A DNA stretch of 64,000 bases from Thermoguttaceae bacterium (GCA_025060325.1 JANXBW010000007.1:1-64000); one strand, 5' to 3'. Positions 9,348 through 18,917 are shown, counted from the first letter of the stretch. Made by a program: numbers and translations. Notes: generated by a model from the letters alone, not told the origin.

Positions 9348-9989
9348 ATGAAGCGGGCTTCCAAAGGGCAGCAGCGAAAGTCACTTGTTCCTGGGGCAAT
9401 TCCCCCGCGCCATAAGGCCGTGCACGGTCTGCGGATTATCGGAGGCAAATTCAAAGGCCGGCGGATCGCATATAACGGCTTTGTCACGGTCCGCCCGATG
9501 CGGGATATTGTCCGCGAGGCCCTCTTCGCCCATCTGGCCGAGCGGGTGGAAGGAAAGCATGTGTACGATCTTTTCGCGGGAACGGGAGCGCTGGGGCTAG
9601 AGGCACTCAGCCGCGGGGCTGCCCGGGTAACCTTTGTGGAACGTCACTATCCCACATTGGAAACACTCCGCCAAAATGTGGCCAGCTTGGGGGTGGAAAA
9701 CCAATGCGAGATTGTCTTCGGCGATTGCTTTGTCTGGGGTCGGCGGCTCCAAGCCCCCGTTGACGATACCCCCTGGCTTGTCTTTGTCTGCCCGCCGTAC
9801 GCTTATTTTCACAGTCAACCGCTTGCTATGCGCGAACTGCTCGCCCGCCTTTTGGAACTTGCCCCGACAGGAAGTATCGTAGTTGCCGAAGCGGACAACC
9901 ATTTCCGCGGCGAAGCTCTGCCAGAGAATTTCACCTGGCACAAACGGGACTATGGTCAAACGGTCTTGTGGATTGCGACCAAGGAGTGA
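9348..9989 (+). CDS. rsmD: RsmD-family RNA (guanine-N2) methyltransferase
   Basis: A 213-residue SAM-dependent methyltransferase of the RsmD family, which in E. coli methylates G966 of 16S rRNA. Family landmarks are present: IIGGKFKGRRI, the RPMRDIVREALF segment, motif I VYDLFAGTGALGLEALSRGA and the acidic motif II residue in FVERHY. The catalytic motif IV, usually DPPY or DPPF, reads CPPY here (Cys148-Tyr151), losing the conserved acidic residue. The ATG follows AAGGGAG with a good spacing. About 35 extra N-terminal residues rich in Lys and Arg precede the domain. The next gene (cupin) lies 102 bp downstream in the same direction. The family call is firm; activity and target base are less certain because of the Cys. 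Confidence 0.82.
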   Translation: MKRASKGQQRKSLVPGAIPPRHKAVHGLRIIGGKFKGRRIAYNGFVTVRPMRDIVREALFAHLAERVEGKHVYDLFAGTGALGLEALSRGAARVTFVERHYPTLETLRQNVASLGVENQCEIVFGDCFVWGRRLQAPVDDTPWLVFVCPPYAYFHSQPLAMRELLARLLELAPTGSIVVAEADNHFRGEALPENFTWHKRDYGQTVLWIATKE

Positions 9990-10091
9990 GCCGGTCGCAG
10001 GAGGTTCTTCGCTCGAACGACTCAAAACCCCGGGGTCCCTAAAGCTGGGTGTGCGACCAAGCGTATTCCTGACCACAAAAAGGAGTAGCCC

Positions 10092-10469
10092 GTGGACGTG
10101 CGAAACGTTGACGAAGTTCCGGTTTTTGTTACAAAGGACGGCTCGGAAATTAGGGAGCTCCTGGCATACCGCAATTCAGTAATACGGAACCAAAGCTTGG
10201 CCGAAGCCCGCCTCAGGCCAGGGCAAAGCACCATCCCTCATCGGCACTTAAAGACCGAAGAGATCTACTTCATTCTTGAAGGCACCGGCCTCATGCAAGT
10301 CGAGGACGAGCTCCGCGCCGTAAGACCAGGCGATGCTATCGCGATCCCCCCTGGGGCATTTCACCAAATTACTAACACCGGGGTGGAAGAGCTGCGGTTT
10401 CTGTGCTGCTGTGCCCCGCCGTATGAACACGAGGATACGGTACTTGAGGAAGGGGAAGCTTCTGGCTAG
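10092..10469 (+). CDS. Cupin-domain protein
   Basis: A small single-domain cupin (125 residues). Cupin motif 1 is visible as IPHRHLKTEEIYFILEGTGLM, with the His-x-His and Glu of a metal site. Motif 2 follows as GDAIAIPPGAFHQITNTG, with the last metal His. These proteins range from sugar isomerases to dioxygenases and storage proteins, and nothing here decides between them. The GTG start has AAGGAG seven bases upstream. It sits 102 bp after rsmD in the same orientation, possibly as a loose operon without an obvious functional tie. Confidence 0.85.
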   Translation: MDVRNVDEVPVFVTKDGSEIRELLAYRNSVIRNQSLAEARLRPGQSTIPHRHLKTEEIYFILEGTGLMQVEDELRAVRPGDAIAIPPGAFHQITNTGVEELRFLCCCAPPYEHEDTVLEEGEASG

Positions 10470-10983
10470 TCGCCTGGCCTCTCCCGGCGAAGGGTTCCTC
10501 ATGCGGGCAAAACTTCGAAGTCAACGCCTCCGGTAGTTTTCCGGGGGCGGTGCTGCCCGCACAAAAGCTACCGCCTATCCTTTAAAGGGCTGATGGCACA
10601 CTAGAGCCCGGGACCAAGACTGCCCGACGGTAAGCCCCATGCCCGTTCGGTCAGCATATGGCATTCCGGCGCGCAGTTCCCCGGAGCACTCCCTTAGGGT
10701 AGCTCGGCGCTTGTTTACGAAACCAGCCCATCCGACGCGCTAGCGTCTACTGCCCCGACAAACGCTCGCCCTCGCTACACAGACCTAATATCCTGGAGGC
10801 CCCAGGAGTTGAGGCCTTCGGCGGCCGGTTCTTCCTTGAGGAAGGACAAACTCCCTTCTGCTGGGCGAACCACGCGCACTTGCTAAGAAGCGCAGGACGC
10901 CGAACCTTTTTGGGACCTGGTGTCACGCCAAGGTTTAAGCGGCAGCTTCCACGGCGTCAAATGCTTACGCCACAGGTCGTCGC
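10470..10983. other. Gene-free spacer between convergent genes
   Basis: This 514 bp stretch lies between the stop codons of the cupin and esterase genes, which point at each other. No ORF in it has family features. It contains two short perfect hairpins, at 10791-10807 (TCCTGG/CCAGGA) and 10831-10844 (CTTCC/GGAAG). They could stop transcription from either side, but neither has a T-tract. Confidence 0.4.
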
Positions 10984-12426
10984 TTAACGCCGCCCTGCGG
11001 TCACCAAGGGGAAGTTATCGGTGCGGAACGGCGAGGCCGGGAGACCGACCGCGTTGAACAAGTTCGGCTCGGCATCGTCGCTCCAGCCGAAACGAACCCC
11101 AACCGGTTGCGGGACTTCGTCACTCCACACCACAACCGTTTCGCCGTCAATGACTGCCTTAGCCGGCCGAAATTCCCCATCCGCACCGGCCACCTGGAAG
11201 TGCGTAAGCTCCCCACCTTTAGCCACTAGTCCGCCGTCGACGTGATCAAAGAAAAGCCGAACTTTGTTCCCCTCGATTTTTGCCTCCCGGTAAAGGGGGC
11301 CGCTGTAAACAACATCTTGGCCGTAGGTCTTCGCCAGGGCCCACAAGGCCAGCCGTCGACCCACCTCCTGTTTATTGGTCGGATGGATGTCGTTGACATC
11401 GCCGATATCGGTGGTCACCACCATCCCGGTGTTCGGTAGGCGAAGGGTCAGACGCTGGGCCTCACGAAGCTCCGCGGCATTCCGTGGGTCGGCGTTCCGG
11501 TAACGGAAGGGTGCAAGCTGAACGAAGTAGAACGGAAAGTCACCAAGCCCCCAGCGCTTTCGCCAGTCCTGAATCAGCGTTGGGAAAAGTTTCTGATACT
11601 GCTCGGCCCGAGCACAGTTGGATTCCCCCTGATACCACACCACGCCGCGAATGGCGAAATTCAAAAGCGGATGAATCATCGCGTTAAAAAGCACCGCTGG
11701 CTGATGCGGGGACTTGGGATCGAAATTGGCCCCACGTTCCAGGATCGGGGCAAAGTCTGGATCAGTTTGCAAAGCTTCGCGACTCGTCCACGCCTCCGCC
11801 ATGGTGCCGCCCCAGGAGCTATTAATTAAACCCACCGGCACGTCGAGTTCCTGATGAAGTTTCCGCCCGAAGAAGTAAAGCACAGCAGAAAAGTCCGCGA
11901 TCGTCTGGGGAGTACACACTACCCACTGCCCCTCGCAATCCTCTTGTGGGGTGGCGGCTATTTTGCGGGCCACCGTAAACAGCCGTATCTTTGGCCAGTT
12001 TGCTTCGGCAATTTCTTTTTCCGCGTTCATCGACCGGCTCACTGGCCACTGCATATTCGATTGGCCTGAGCCGACCCACACCTCGCCGACCAGCACATCC
12101 TCAAGCTGGATTCGGTTCTTGCCCGCCACAACTAAACTCTGAGGCCCGCCGGCAGAGACCGGATCCAAAACCACAAGCCATCGCCCCTCGCTGTCCGCTA
12201 CCACAGATCGGCTCTGACCAGCAAAAGATACTTCGACCTTTTCGCCGGGGTCAGCCCATCCCCAGACCTTCACTGGCCGCTGCTGCTGGATAACCATATG
12301 CGAGCCAAAGATCTTGGGCAGGCGGACATCAGCCCAAGCTGGTGCGACATAGATCACCACACTCGCTAAGACGGTAACTGTCCACACATAAAGTGCCTGC
12401 CGCGGAAGCATCCTGAGATGTGACAT
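10984..12426 (-). CDS. Sialate O-acetylesterase-like exported esterase
   Basis: A 480-residue secreted esterase of the SASA/DUF303 type (SGNH hydrolase fold), which removes acetyl groups from sugars. Residues 1-32 are a signal peptide ending APAWA. A beta-sandwich region follows (MVIQQQRPVKVWGWADPGEKV), then the catalytic block VWVGSGQSNMQW with Ser123 in GQSNM. Further family motifs are NSSWGGTMAEAW, VVWYQGESN and TDIGDVNDIHPTNK, which supplies the Asp and His of the triad. The ATG at 12426 has AAGGAG nine bases upstream and is better than the upstream in-frame start at 12465. The neighbouring PL10 lyase points the same way, suggesting joint use on acetylated plant or algal polysaccharide. 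Confidence 0.9.
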   Translation of the reverse strand: MSHLRMLPRQALYVWTVTVLASVVIYVAPAWADVRLPKIFGSHMVIQQQRPVKVWGWADPGEKVEVSFAGQSRSVVADSEGRWLVVLDPVSAGGPQSLVVAGKNRIQLEDVLVGEVWVGSGQSNMQWPVSRSMNAEKEIAEANWPKIRLFTVARKIAATPQEDCEGQWVVCTPQTIADFSAVLYFFGRKLHQELDVPVGLINSSWGGTMAEAWTSREALQTDPDFAPILERGANFDPKSPHQPAVLFNAMIHPLLNFAIRGVVWYQGESNCARAEQYQKLFPTLIQDWRKRWGLGDFPFYFVQLAPFRYRNADPRNAAELREAQRLTLRLPNTGMVVTTDIGDVNDIHPTNKQEVGRRLALWALAKTYGQDVVYSGPLYREAKIEGNKVRLFFDHVDGGLVAKGGELTHFQVAGADGEFRPAKAVIDGETVVVWSDEVPQPVGVRFGWSDDAEPNLFNAVGLPASPFRTDNFPLVTAGRR

Positions 12427-12710
12427 ACTCGCTGACTCCTTAAAGATAACGGCAAACGGCAACAACCCGATCCGGTTTGAAAACCTCTAGAGTTTCGCAA
12501 CTAACGCTGACACACTGATCGAGAACCCACCCTGTGCCCCACGGGAAAGCACCGCTCCCTCATAGGTGTTGCCCCTTTAAGCTTTGCTCCACCACGCGGA
12601 AGGACCGGAAAGCCCACTTGCCGTCGCGTTTGCCCCCAAATGCTCCTCAGATTCGCGGAGAGCTACGTGAACGCAATTGGCTCAGGTTCGAAATCGGCCG
12701 TTGCGGCCAC

Positions 12711-14234
12711 TCAGGTGGCTGATGGCGACGCTAGGTAACGGGAGAGAATGTCAACATTCCGAATAAATGTCGTTGTCGTAATGATCTGCTTAAGATCCCG
12801 CGGACCTTCCTCCAGTCGACCGGACTGAAGCCATCGTCCCTCGGGGTCTAGTTCGTCGATGATCCGACGCACGTTGGCAAGTTCCGAACGCGACGGCGGC
12901 CGGAGCAGATACTTCTCCTTGGTCTCCTCCGCCGCTGCTTGTTCGGTTAAGCGTCGATATTCCCTCTCGATCGAATCCAGGTTGTTTGACACTTTGAAAC
13001 CGTAGTGTTCCGGCACATCCTTTTCGTCGTAAGTCAGCTGATAGTCGCGAGTGAAATACAGAGGACGATTGGTTTTGAGCTCATAAAAGCGAGCAAGTCG
13101 GCCGTCGGGCAAAACGGAACGACGAAGGTAAGCGATAGCCCGGGGAATTGGCTCAAGGAAGTTTTTGTTGCCTGTGCGGCGGTAAAGGAGCATCAACACG
13201 CGAAGGACATCCTGAGACTCATACCCGGAGATGGCCGGCGGCTCAAACTTTCTGGCCCAGGCCGGGTGCATTTGAAAATCGTATTGCTGGGCCCAAGCCG
13301 GCTGAGGATCGGGCATCTGAGCAAGGAGGAGAAACTCCCCTCCCTTGACCGCGGTCTGCAAGTAGCGTGGCTCATTGTAAACATCCGCTGCCAACAGGAA
13401 CATTCGAATAGTGTTCATGTGGGCAAGATCGTTCAAGGTGTAAAAACGCCAATACTCCTTAAAGGTTGGCGCCGGGGGAATCTCTGGCGGATAGCTGGCT
13501 CGCAACACCGGGTAAGCTGAGGGGTCGGGCGGCTCCCGATAGCCCTGCGGCCAGGCACCGCACGGGTACTGCACCGCGATGAGCTTCTCCAGCCCATAGC
13601 GAACACATTCGTTGACGGCCTTGTCGCCAAAACCCAATGCCCGATCAAGCCGCATCAAAAACCGCAAGGCACTTTGCGTGGTATCGTCATCCAGCGTGCT
13701 GACGTTAAAACCCTTTTCGCCTCGGGGAGGAAGTCGATAAAGAAACCTCCGCCGCGCCGCCGGGTCAAATTCGATCCGATAAGTCCAGCCGCCGCTTTCA
13801 AGTTGCCCTTGCACCAGACACAAGCCGGCTTTCTTTGCCCCGGCCAAGCAAATTTCCTCTCCTGTCCGTTCATAAGCAGTGAGAAGGATATCCCCCACTG
13901 CCGGCGTTCCGGGCGGTTGGACCCACACGGTCTTCTCCGTTGCCCGGCCTTCACCCTCCCGGTAGCGAAGATCGGGAGAATACCGCCACACGTAGCCACC
14001 TTCGACGGCAACCTTGTCCACAAAGAATTGCACTGCCCTCCGTAAAGCAACCCGCGCCGCTTCACGAAGTTCCCTAGTGTCAACAACCTGGCTAGCTGAC
14101 CCACCCCCAAATTGAGTTCCCCCAAGTGCAGCCCGAATCAAATCTCCCCCACCCAAAGCACCGCAAAAACTAGCTAGCACTCCCGTGCTAAGCCGAAGCA
14201 TCCCTCGTCGCGAAACCTTCTTACCCTTACGCAT
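12711..14234 (-). CDS. Tat-exported PL10-type pectate lyase
   Basis: A 507-residue protein resembling polysaccharide lyase family 10 (pectate lyase, Pec_lyase). A Tat signal occupies residues 1-30, with VSRRGMLRL carrying the twin arginine. The alpha/alpha-barrel part shows GGWTYRIEF, DDDTTQSALRFL, QYPCGAWPQGY, TLNDLAHMNTIRM and the strongly family-like WAQQYDFQMHPAWARKFEPPAISGYES. These enzymes cleave polygalacturonate by Ca2+-dependent beta-elimination. The C-terminal 80 residues are an added, less recognisable tail. The start at 14234 has GAGAGG about nine bases before it, and the twin-arginine motif sits correctly behind it. It is upstream of the esterase on the same strand, separated by 284 bp. 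Confidence 0.85.
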   Translation of the reverse strand: MRKGKKVSRRGMLRLSTGVLASFCGALGGGDLIRAALGGTQFGGGSASQVVDTRELREAARVALRRAVQFFVDKVAVEGGYVWRYSPDLRYREGEGRATEKTVWVQPPGTPAVGDILLTAYERTGEEICLAGAKKAGLCLVQGQLESGGWTYRIEFDPAARRRFLYRLPPRGEKGFNVSTLDDDTTQSALRFLMRLDRALGFGDKAVNECVRYGLEKLIAVQYPCGAWPQGYREPPDPSAYPVLRASYPPEIPPAPTFKEYWRFYTLNDLAHMNTIRMFLLAADVYNEPRYLQTAVKGGEFLLLAQMPDPQPAWAQQYDFQMHPAWARKFEPPAISGYESQDVLRVLMLLYRRTGNKNFLEPIPRAIAYLRRSVLPDGRLARFYELKTNRPLYFTRDYQLTYDEKDVPEHYGFKVSNNLDSIEREYRRLTEQAAAEETKEKYLLRPPSRSELANVRRIIDELDPEGRWLQSGRLEEGPRDLKQIITTTTFIRNVDILSRYLASPSAT

Positions 14235-14790
14235 AACGGGGCAACCTCTCCCAAAGTGACGGCTGGGAAACGTCAACATACTTGACCACTAACCGAAAGA
14301 CCCGGTTCCTCAGCCTACTTGTACACGATGAAGGTTTACGCGGTAGAGGTAACGTTTGCTACCGCTCCCAGGGCTTCTGGCCAGTGGAGACATCGACGGG
14401 CCGGGTGCAAACCTTAGCCCAAAGGCGGGACCTGTCAGTGGGGGGCCAAAAGGCCTTTATCGGCGCATATCACAACGGTTAAAAACCGGCTTTCCGGCGA
14501 TCCGCCAAAGCACCGCGACTTAAGCCAAAGGTTGTGCCCGACCGAGGGGGCCCAGCTCCCCCGAGGAGGCACCCGAGGCCACCGCAAGGAGGCGATCATA
14601 CCCGGGCACCCATTCGTAGCAAGGTGCACAGCGATCCCGACCGTCCGGTCCCCAGTCGGCCGGTGCTCCCAAGGCGCTAGCCGAGCAAACACTTGTCGGC
14701 CAAACGTGAGATCCGTGTGGCTGAAACGCCGCCCACAGGGAGCACCCTCACCTCACCCCGGAGCGCTTAGGCCCCCAGGTTGGCCAAGCT
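14235..14790. other. Gene-free spacer between the PL10 gene start and the SNF2 gene end
   Basis: About 556 bp with no credible ORF, lying upstream of the PL10 lyase and downstream of the SNF2 helicase. It should contain the lyase promoter, but no convincing -10/-35 pair or palindrome was found. Confidence 0.35.
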
Positions 14791-16293
14791 TCAGGCTGCT
14801 TGGTCAACTGCATGCAGCCCTACAACTTGCCGGGCCTCCTGCTGTGGCGGATCAAATAAGGCAAGCCACTCCTCAGGTGCAAGGACCAGTCTACCGTCCG
14901 GATCGCCGCCGGAAAAGATTCGCGCGAAGAGCTGCCGCTTCTTTTTCAGAAGTTCCTCGATTCGTTCCTCGATGGTTCCAGCCATCAGGTACCGCGTCAC
15001 AATTACCGTGGAAGTACTGCCCAACCGATGTGCTCGGTTGATGGCTTGATCTTCCACCGCCGGATTCCACCATCGATCGAAGAGGAAAACGTAACCGGCA
15101 AACTGGAGGTTGAGCCCGACTCCCCCAGCCCGATAGGTGAGCAATAACACGCGTCGGGAGGGATCGTCTCGAAACTCGGCGATGATGGCCTCTCTTGTTT
15201 CGCGATCAATGCCCCCAAAGTAAAGGAGGGGATGCCACTGCGCCAAAAGACTAGCCAAACGACGCAGTGTTCCCACAAACTGACTAAACACAATTGCTTT
15301 CCCGCCGGAAGCCAAGGCCTCTTCCAAGTCCTGCTGAAGGCGCTCGGCCTTGGCACTCCGACCGGTTACGGGATCAAAATTGCAGATCTGCTTGAGCCGG
15401 AGGATCTGCACAAACACATGCCGGAGGAAGTGTTCCCCCGCCGACTCCCGCAGTAGCTTACGCGCCCGACACGTTAGTTGACAATAGCGAAGGGCTTGCT
15501 CGGGAGTAAGCTCAAGTACGCAGTCGCGAAAGACCTTTTCAGGCAATTGCTTGGCCACCATCTCCTTTGTCCGCCGCAAGACATAAGGAGCCACGGCGGT
15601 TCGAATTTGGGCAAGGACCATCTGACTGTTGACTAGCCCCGGCTTTACGACCGCAAAAACGCCACATAAGTCGGCCACGGAGTTTTCTAACGGAGTCCCA
15701 CTCAGTGCCCACACGCGCCGCCGCGGCACGCGTTGCAAGACTCGCGATGCCCGAGCCGTCGGGTTTTTGATCCGCTGGGCCTCGTCAAGAATCACCAGGT
15801 CGTACCACAAGAGCCCCTGGCTTGCCCATCGCTCAAGGTACCGCGCGTCGTGGACTAAAAGCTCGTAGTGGACAAGCTGCAACGTAGCCTGCGAGTGCTG
15901 CCAGAGCCATCGACGCTGCGCCGGCAGGCCGGCAATAAGCTGAGTCCGTACCGTCGGCGCCCATCGCGCAAGCTCCCGCTGCCAATTGGTAAGGAGCGAT
16001 TTCGGGGCCACAAGGAGTGCTCGCTGCACCTGCCCCTGGCTCACCAAGATTTGGAGCGCCACGAGCGTCTGAGCGGTCTTTCCCAACCCCATTTCGTCGG
16101 CAAGGAGAGCCGCGCTTCGAGCAAGAAGAAAGCGAACACCTGTCCACTGGTAGGGGAAAAGTTGCGGTCCATGACCGGCCTGCAACGGAACAAAAACTTC
16201 GGCCCGCCCCGAACCCACATCCGCTGCGGTCGGGCAATCGTAAAGTCCGGATGGACTGGCAAAAATTCCGTCGGCCTGGCTCGAAATTTGCAT
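14791..16293 (-). CDS. SNF2-family (HepA-like) helicase/ATPase
   Basis: A compact 500-residue SNF2/RapA-type DNA translocase. Both RecA-like lobes are complete. Lobe 1 has motif I DEMGLGKTAQT (Walker A GLGKT at 69-73), VAPKSLLTNWQRE, motif II DEAQRIKN and motif III LSGTPLENS. Lobe 2 has KAIVFSQFVG, LLLTYRAGGVGLNLQFA and motif VI QAINRAHRLGS. Bacterial members commonly have DEAQ in place of DEAH. It lacks the N-terminal SWIM or SNF2_N-associated extensions found in many bacterial homologues of about 1000 residues, so it is close to a minimal motor. No strong ribosome-binding site precedes the ATG. No restriction, nuclease or defence partner gene is adjacent, so its role (repair or RNA polymerase recycling) is open. 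Confidence 0.9.
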   Translation of the reverse strand: MQISSQADGIFASPSGLYDCPTAADVGSGRAEVFVPLQAGHGPQLFPYQWTGVRFLLARSAALLADEMGLGKTAQTLVALQILVSQGQVQRALLVAPKSLLTNWQRELARWAPTVRTQLIAGLPAQRRWLWQHSQATLQLVHYELLVHDARYLERWASQGLLWYDLVILDEAQRIKNPTARASRVLQRVPRRRVWALSGTPLENSVADLCGVFAVVKPGLVNSQMVLAQIRTAVAPYVLRRTKEMVAKQLPEKVFRDCVLELTPEQALRYCQLTCRARKLLRESAGEHFLRHVFVQILRLKQICNFDPVTGRSAKAERLQQDLEEALASGGKAIVFSQFVGTLRRLASLLAQWHPLLYFGGIDRETREAIIAEFRDDPSRRVLLLTYRAGGVGLNLQFAGYVFLFDRWWNPAVEDQAINRAHRLGSTSTVIVTRYLMAGTIEERIEELLKKKRQLFARIFSGGDPDGRLVLAPEEWLALFDPPQQEARQVVGLHAVDQAA

Positions 16294-16336
16294 AGGCGAT
16301 CACTGCGGGAATATACCCGCACGAATGAGGCTGCCT

Positions 16337-16397
16337 AGGCACAGCCGGCAATCGGCGCACAATACATTCGACGTTGGCACCGATTGGCCGGCTGCCT
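16337..16397. repeat. Long interrupted inverted repeat upstream of the SNF2 gene
   Basis: Left arm 16337-16355 and right arm 16380-16397 pair through three segments, AGGCA/TGCCT, GCCGGC/GCCGGC and AATCGG/CCGATT. Small bulges separate them and the loop is 24 bases. It lies 45-105 bases upstream of the SNF2 start and about 260 bases upstream of the next plus-strand gene, in a spacer of 360 bp (16294-16653) that otherwise shows nothing. It could be an RNA stem, a regulator site or a REP-like element. Confidence 0.5.
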
Positions 16398-16653
16398 CTT
16401 TACTTCCTTCTAGCAAAAGCGGTTGAAATTGGATTCCGGCGGTAACAGGTAGGGGCACACCGGGCTTTTCCGATGGGATGTCCGGTCACGCGGAGTTTCT
16501 ATATCGGGCGAGGACCGGCCAAGTTTGAGAAGATCCTATGGCATCCGAAACCATCCAAGGTTTTCCGCAAAGCATACTTCGTGCTCGACGGCACCCGGTG
16601 TGCCTGAATATACTGGCTTAAGAGGTCAAAAGTAGCGCAAGAGGGTACCGAGG

Positions 16654-17130
16654 ATGAGCCAGGAACGACCGCCCCATCCGCCTAGCTTTTACAGTCAGAT
16701 CGATGTTTCCCAAATAGGAACTCTGCCGGCCAGGCAAGTTCCCGGCGATGCGAATGCGGAAATCATTCACCTTCTTAGGCAAATCCTCGCAGCCCAAGAG
16801 CGGCAAATTGCCTTGCTTCAGGACTTAACCCACTACTGGACGCACCTGCAGCGCGAGCGGGCGCAAGAACTAGCCCAATGGCGGCAAGCAAATCCGGAGT
16901 TAGCTAAGCGCTGCCGGGCGGCCGCGGAGGTCTTGGCTCGGGCCCATAACGAATATCTGCACGCGCTGACGCAGGAGGTGGTGGAAAACGCCGATGTTCT
17001 CCAGGAAGGGGAATTCATGCTAAGCGAGTTCATCGACAGGTTCGGGCCACGAATCGCACACCTCAACGGCCTTTTGCACCTTCTTTATCAACTTGGCGCC
17101 CTATCCGAGCAACAACCGAAAGCAAGCTGA
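16654..17130 (+). CDS. Small helical protein of unknown function
   Basis: 158 residues, no family recognised. The N-terminus is proline-rich with a pattern PSFYSQIDVSQIGTLPARQ. From about residue 32 it is almost entirely helical and rich in Gln, Arg, Leu and Ala, with heptad-like spacing typical of a coiled coil (HLLRQILAAQERQIALLQDL). There is no signal peptide or membrane segment, so it is cytoplasmic. The start ATG has GAGG immediately and GAGGG about eight bases upstream. Composition and codon use resemble the neighbouring genes, so it is probably real. It may be a planctomycete-specific protein. Confidence 0.7.
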   Translation: MSQERPPHPPSFYSQIDVSQIGTLPARQVPGDANAEIIHLLRQILAAQERQIALLQDLTHYWTHLQRERAQELAQWRQANPELAKRCRAAAEVLARAHNEYLHALTQEVVENADVLQEGEFMLSEFIDRFGPRIAHLNGLLHLLYQLGALSEQQPKAS

Positions 17131-17714
17131 TCGTCCCCGCAGGGTCAAATCTCGCGGGCAACCGGCCTGGAAAGCTGGAGACCGAAAGCTCCGGATTCTG
17201 CCCGCCGGCTAGTACACTTTTTCCCAAAGGTTTTCAAACGGTTCGCAGTTGCCGGGTTTTATCGCGGCAACCCTCAGCCGTCAAGCTGCCCTTTGGCCAA
17301 CCTTACACTATTAGCACCGATTTAGCGAGCGCAACGGCCCTCAGTCGAATAAGCTCAAGTTTTTTCCTAGGCTGGGGTTTACTCCGTTGCGGGGGGTAAA
17401 TGAGCGGGCGCTACTAGCAAGTAATCCTTCTGCCCCAGGTCCTCGGGGCCCGGAGCTGGGCCTAGCCATATCAGAATCGAAACAAACACAACTAAGGCGT
17501 TTTATGCTCGGGCGGAATTACGGCCGGTGTTGAGGAAATCTTCAGATCTACTGGGAGGAGGAGCCCTTAAACCAAACTAGGTAGTAAGTCAACGCCTGTT
17601 TTTGTGCCCCGGAGTCCCGCGGATTCCGGCAGTCTTCCCGAAGCGCGTGATGGTCTTCAAGCCGGCCGGCAATTCGAGCGGAAAGTACTTTTGGAGAGCC
17701 GTTACAGCAGCCTC
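17131..17714. other. Gene-free spacer with a perfect hairpin
   Basis: 584 bp between the converging small helical gene and the glycine-zipper gene. A perfect 7-bp stem GTTGCCG/CGGCAAC lies at 17248-17271 with a 10-base loop. It is about 120 bases after the stop at 17130 and could act in termination, although no T-run follows. Nothing else was recognised. Confidence 0.4.
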
Positions 17715-18497
17715 TTATTTGTAAACACTAACTCCCCAACTAAAGCGTGTCCGCGGCGGATGATGATAGTAGTAACGGTACCGCGGATAATGCCACCAGG
17801 GCGGCCCGTAATGGTACTCTTCGATGATTACCGGGGGCGGCGGTGCCTCCCGCACAACCACCGTTCGCGGCGCTGGCGGGGTGGCCGCCTCTTGAATCGC
17901 CCGAATGACCGCAGCGCTGACGCCCTCTTGTTTCAATGTCACCAATTCGTGCGGCCCTGGTTGCCGGGTAACGCCGTTGGCCCGGATGTGGTTAATAATT
18001 AACTCATCCTCAACGCCCGCCTTGACCATCATCACAATCTCTTCGATAGTCACAGGCCCCGGGCGGACTTCCCTACCCAGTTGGGCAGCGATCATTGCCC
18101 GATTGCGGGCTTCGATCTCATCAAGAGTGTCCCCAATAGCAGCGCCAGTGATTGCCCCCACGCCCGCCCCCACGACGGCGCCGGCCCCAGTGTGGCCTAA
18201 GGCATTTCCTATGAGGGCACCAGTCCCCGCACCCAAAAGGCCACCCAATAGGGCACCGCGGTCACTGTAATAGGGCGAAGCACAGCCCGAGCCGAGCCCC
18301 AATATGACGACAATGATTGGTGAAATGCTGAAGATCCCGCGAATCCTCGGAAGACAAGTCGGCTGAGACGCCGCACTCGAAGGGCCCTCCCATGTTAGGC
18401 GGCCATTTGAGTGCCAGCGCGGATCTTGCTTTCGGTAAGACTTGCTTACCAGATATTTACCTTTCCACGGATCAATTGGTATCTGCAAGCCTTCCAT
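17715..18497 (-). CDS. Glycine-zipper lipoprotein
   Basis: A surface or periplasmic protein of up to 260 residues. After a hydrophobic segment (SPIIVVILGLGSGC) with a lipobox-like cysteine comes a double glycine-zipper region with Gly every fourth residue (GALLGGLLGAGTGALIGNALG, GAVVGAGVGAITGAAIG), of the type found in outer-membrane lipoproteins such as SlyB/Rcp. A helical domain follows (EEIVMMVKAGVEDELIINHIRANG) and then a Pro/Tyr/His-rich tail with many aromatic residues (PPWWHYPRYRYYYHHPP). The 18497 ATG leaves about 50 residues before the signal. No nearer ATG is in frame, so a non-standard start may be used. Planctomycetes commonly have such proteins; the function is structural or unknown. 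Confidence 0.8.
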   Translation of the reverse strand: MEGLQIPIDPWKGKYLVSKSYRKQDPRWHSNGRLTWEGPSSAASQPTCLPRIRGIFSISPIIVVILGLGSGCASPYYSDRGALLGGLLGAGTGALIGNALGHTGAGAVVGAGVGAITGAAIGDTLDEIEARNRAMIAAQLGREVRPGPVTIEEIVMMVKAGVEDELIINHIRANGVTRQPGPHELVTLKQEGVSAAVIRAIQEAATPPAPRTVVVREAPPPPVIIEEYHYGPPWWHYPRYRYYYHHPPRTRFSWGVSVYK

Positions 18498-18917
18498 GGC
18501 ATATCGACTAATTCAAGAGGCGTAACCTAGCTCGGCGGTGAGGCATTCCCGCCGGCCACGAGCGGATCTACCCCTCATCCGGCATCTTTAACACCACATC
18601 CCGTTACTAGCAGGTGGATTCCGGTTTCGAGCCGGGGCAATTTCTTGTGGCGCAAAAAGGCCACGCCCAATTCGCCGATTCAGTTCCCCAAGTAGGCGAT
18701 CGGGCTCCCCCATACCAATCGACTCGATGCCTTCCCGCCGGCACCCCGCTGGCAAAAGCCGGCCGACTATGCCGACCAGCTGCTCCCTCTGTAGTGCCCG
18801 GTTTATTCCCTTTAAAAAGTTGAACCAGGGAACGATAGCGCAAGTACCGGAAGTTACTCTCGCCAAAAAAAGCTCGGCGATCTCTATGACTCCTACGAGC
18901 CGGCCCCAAGCGCTACA

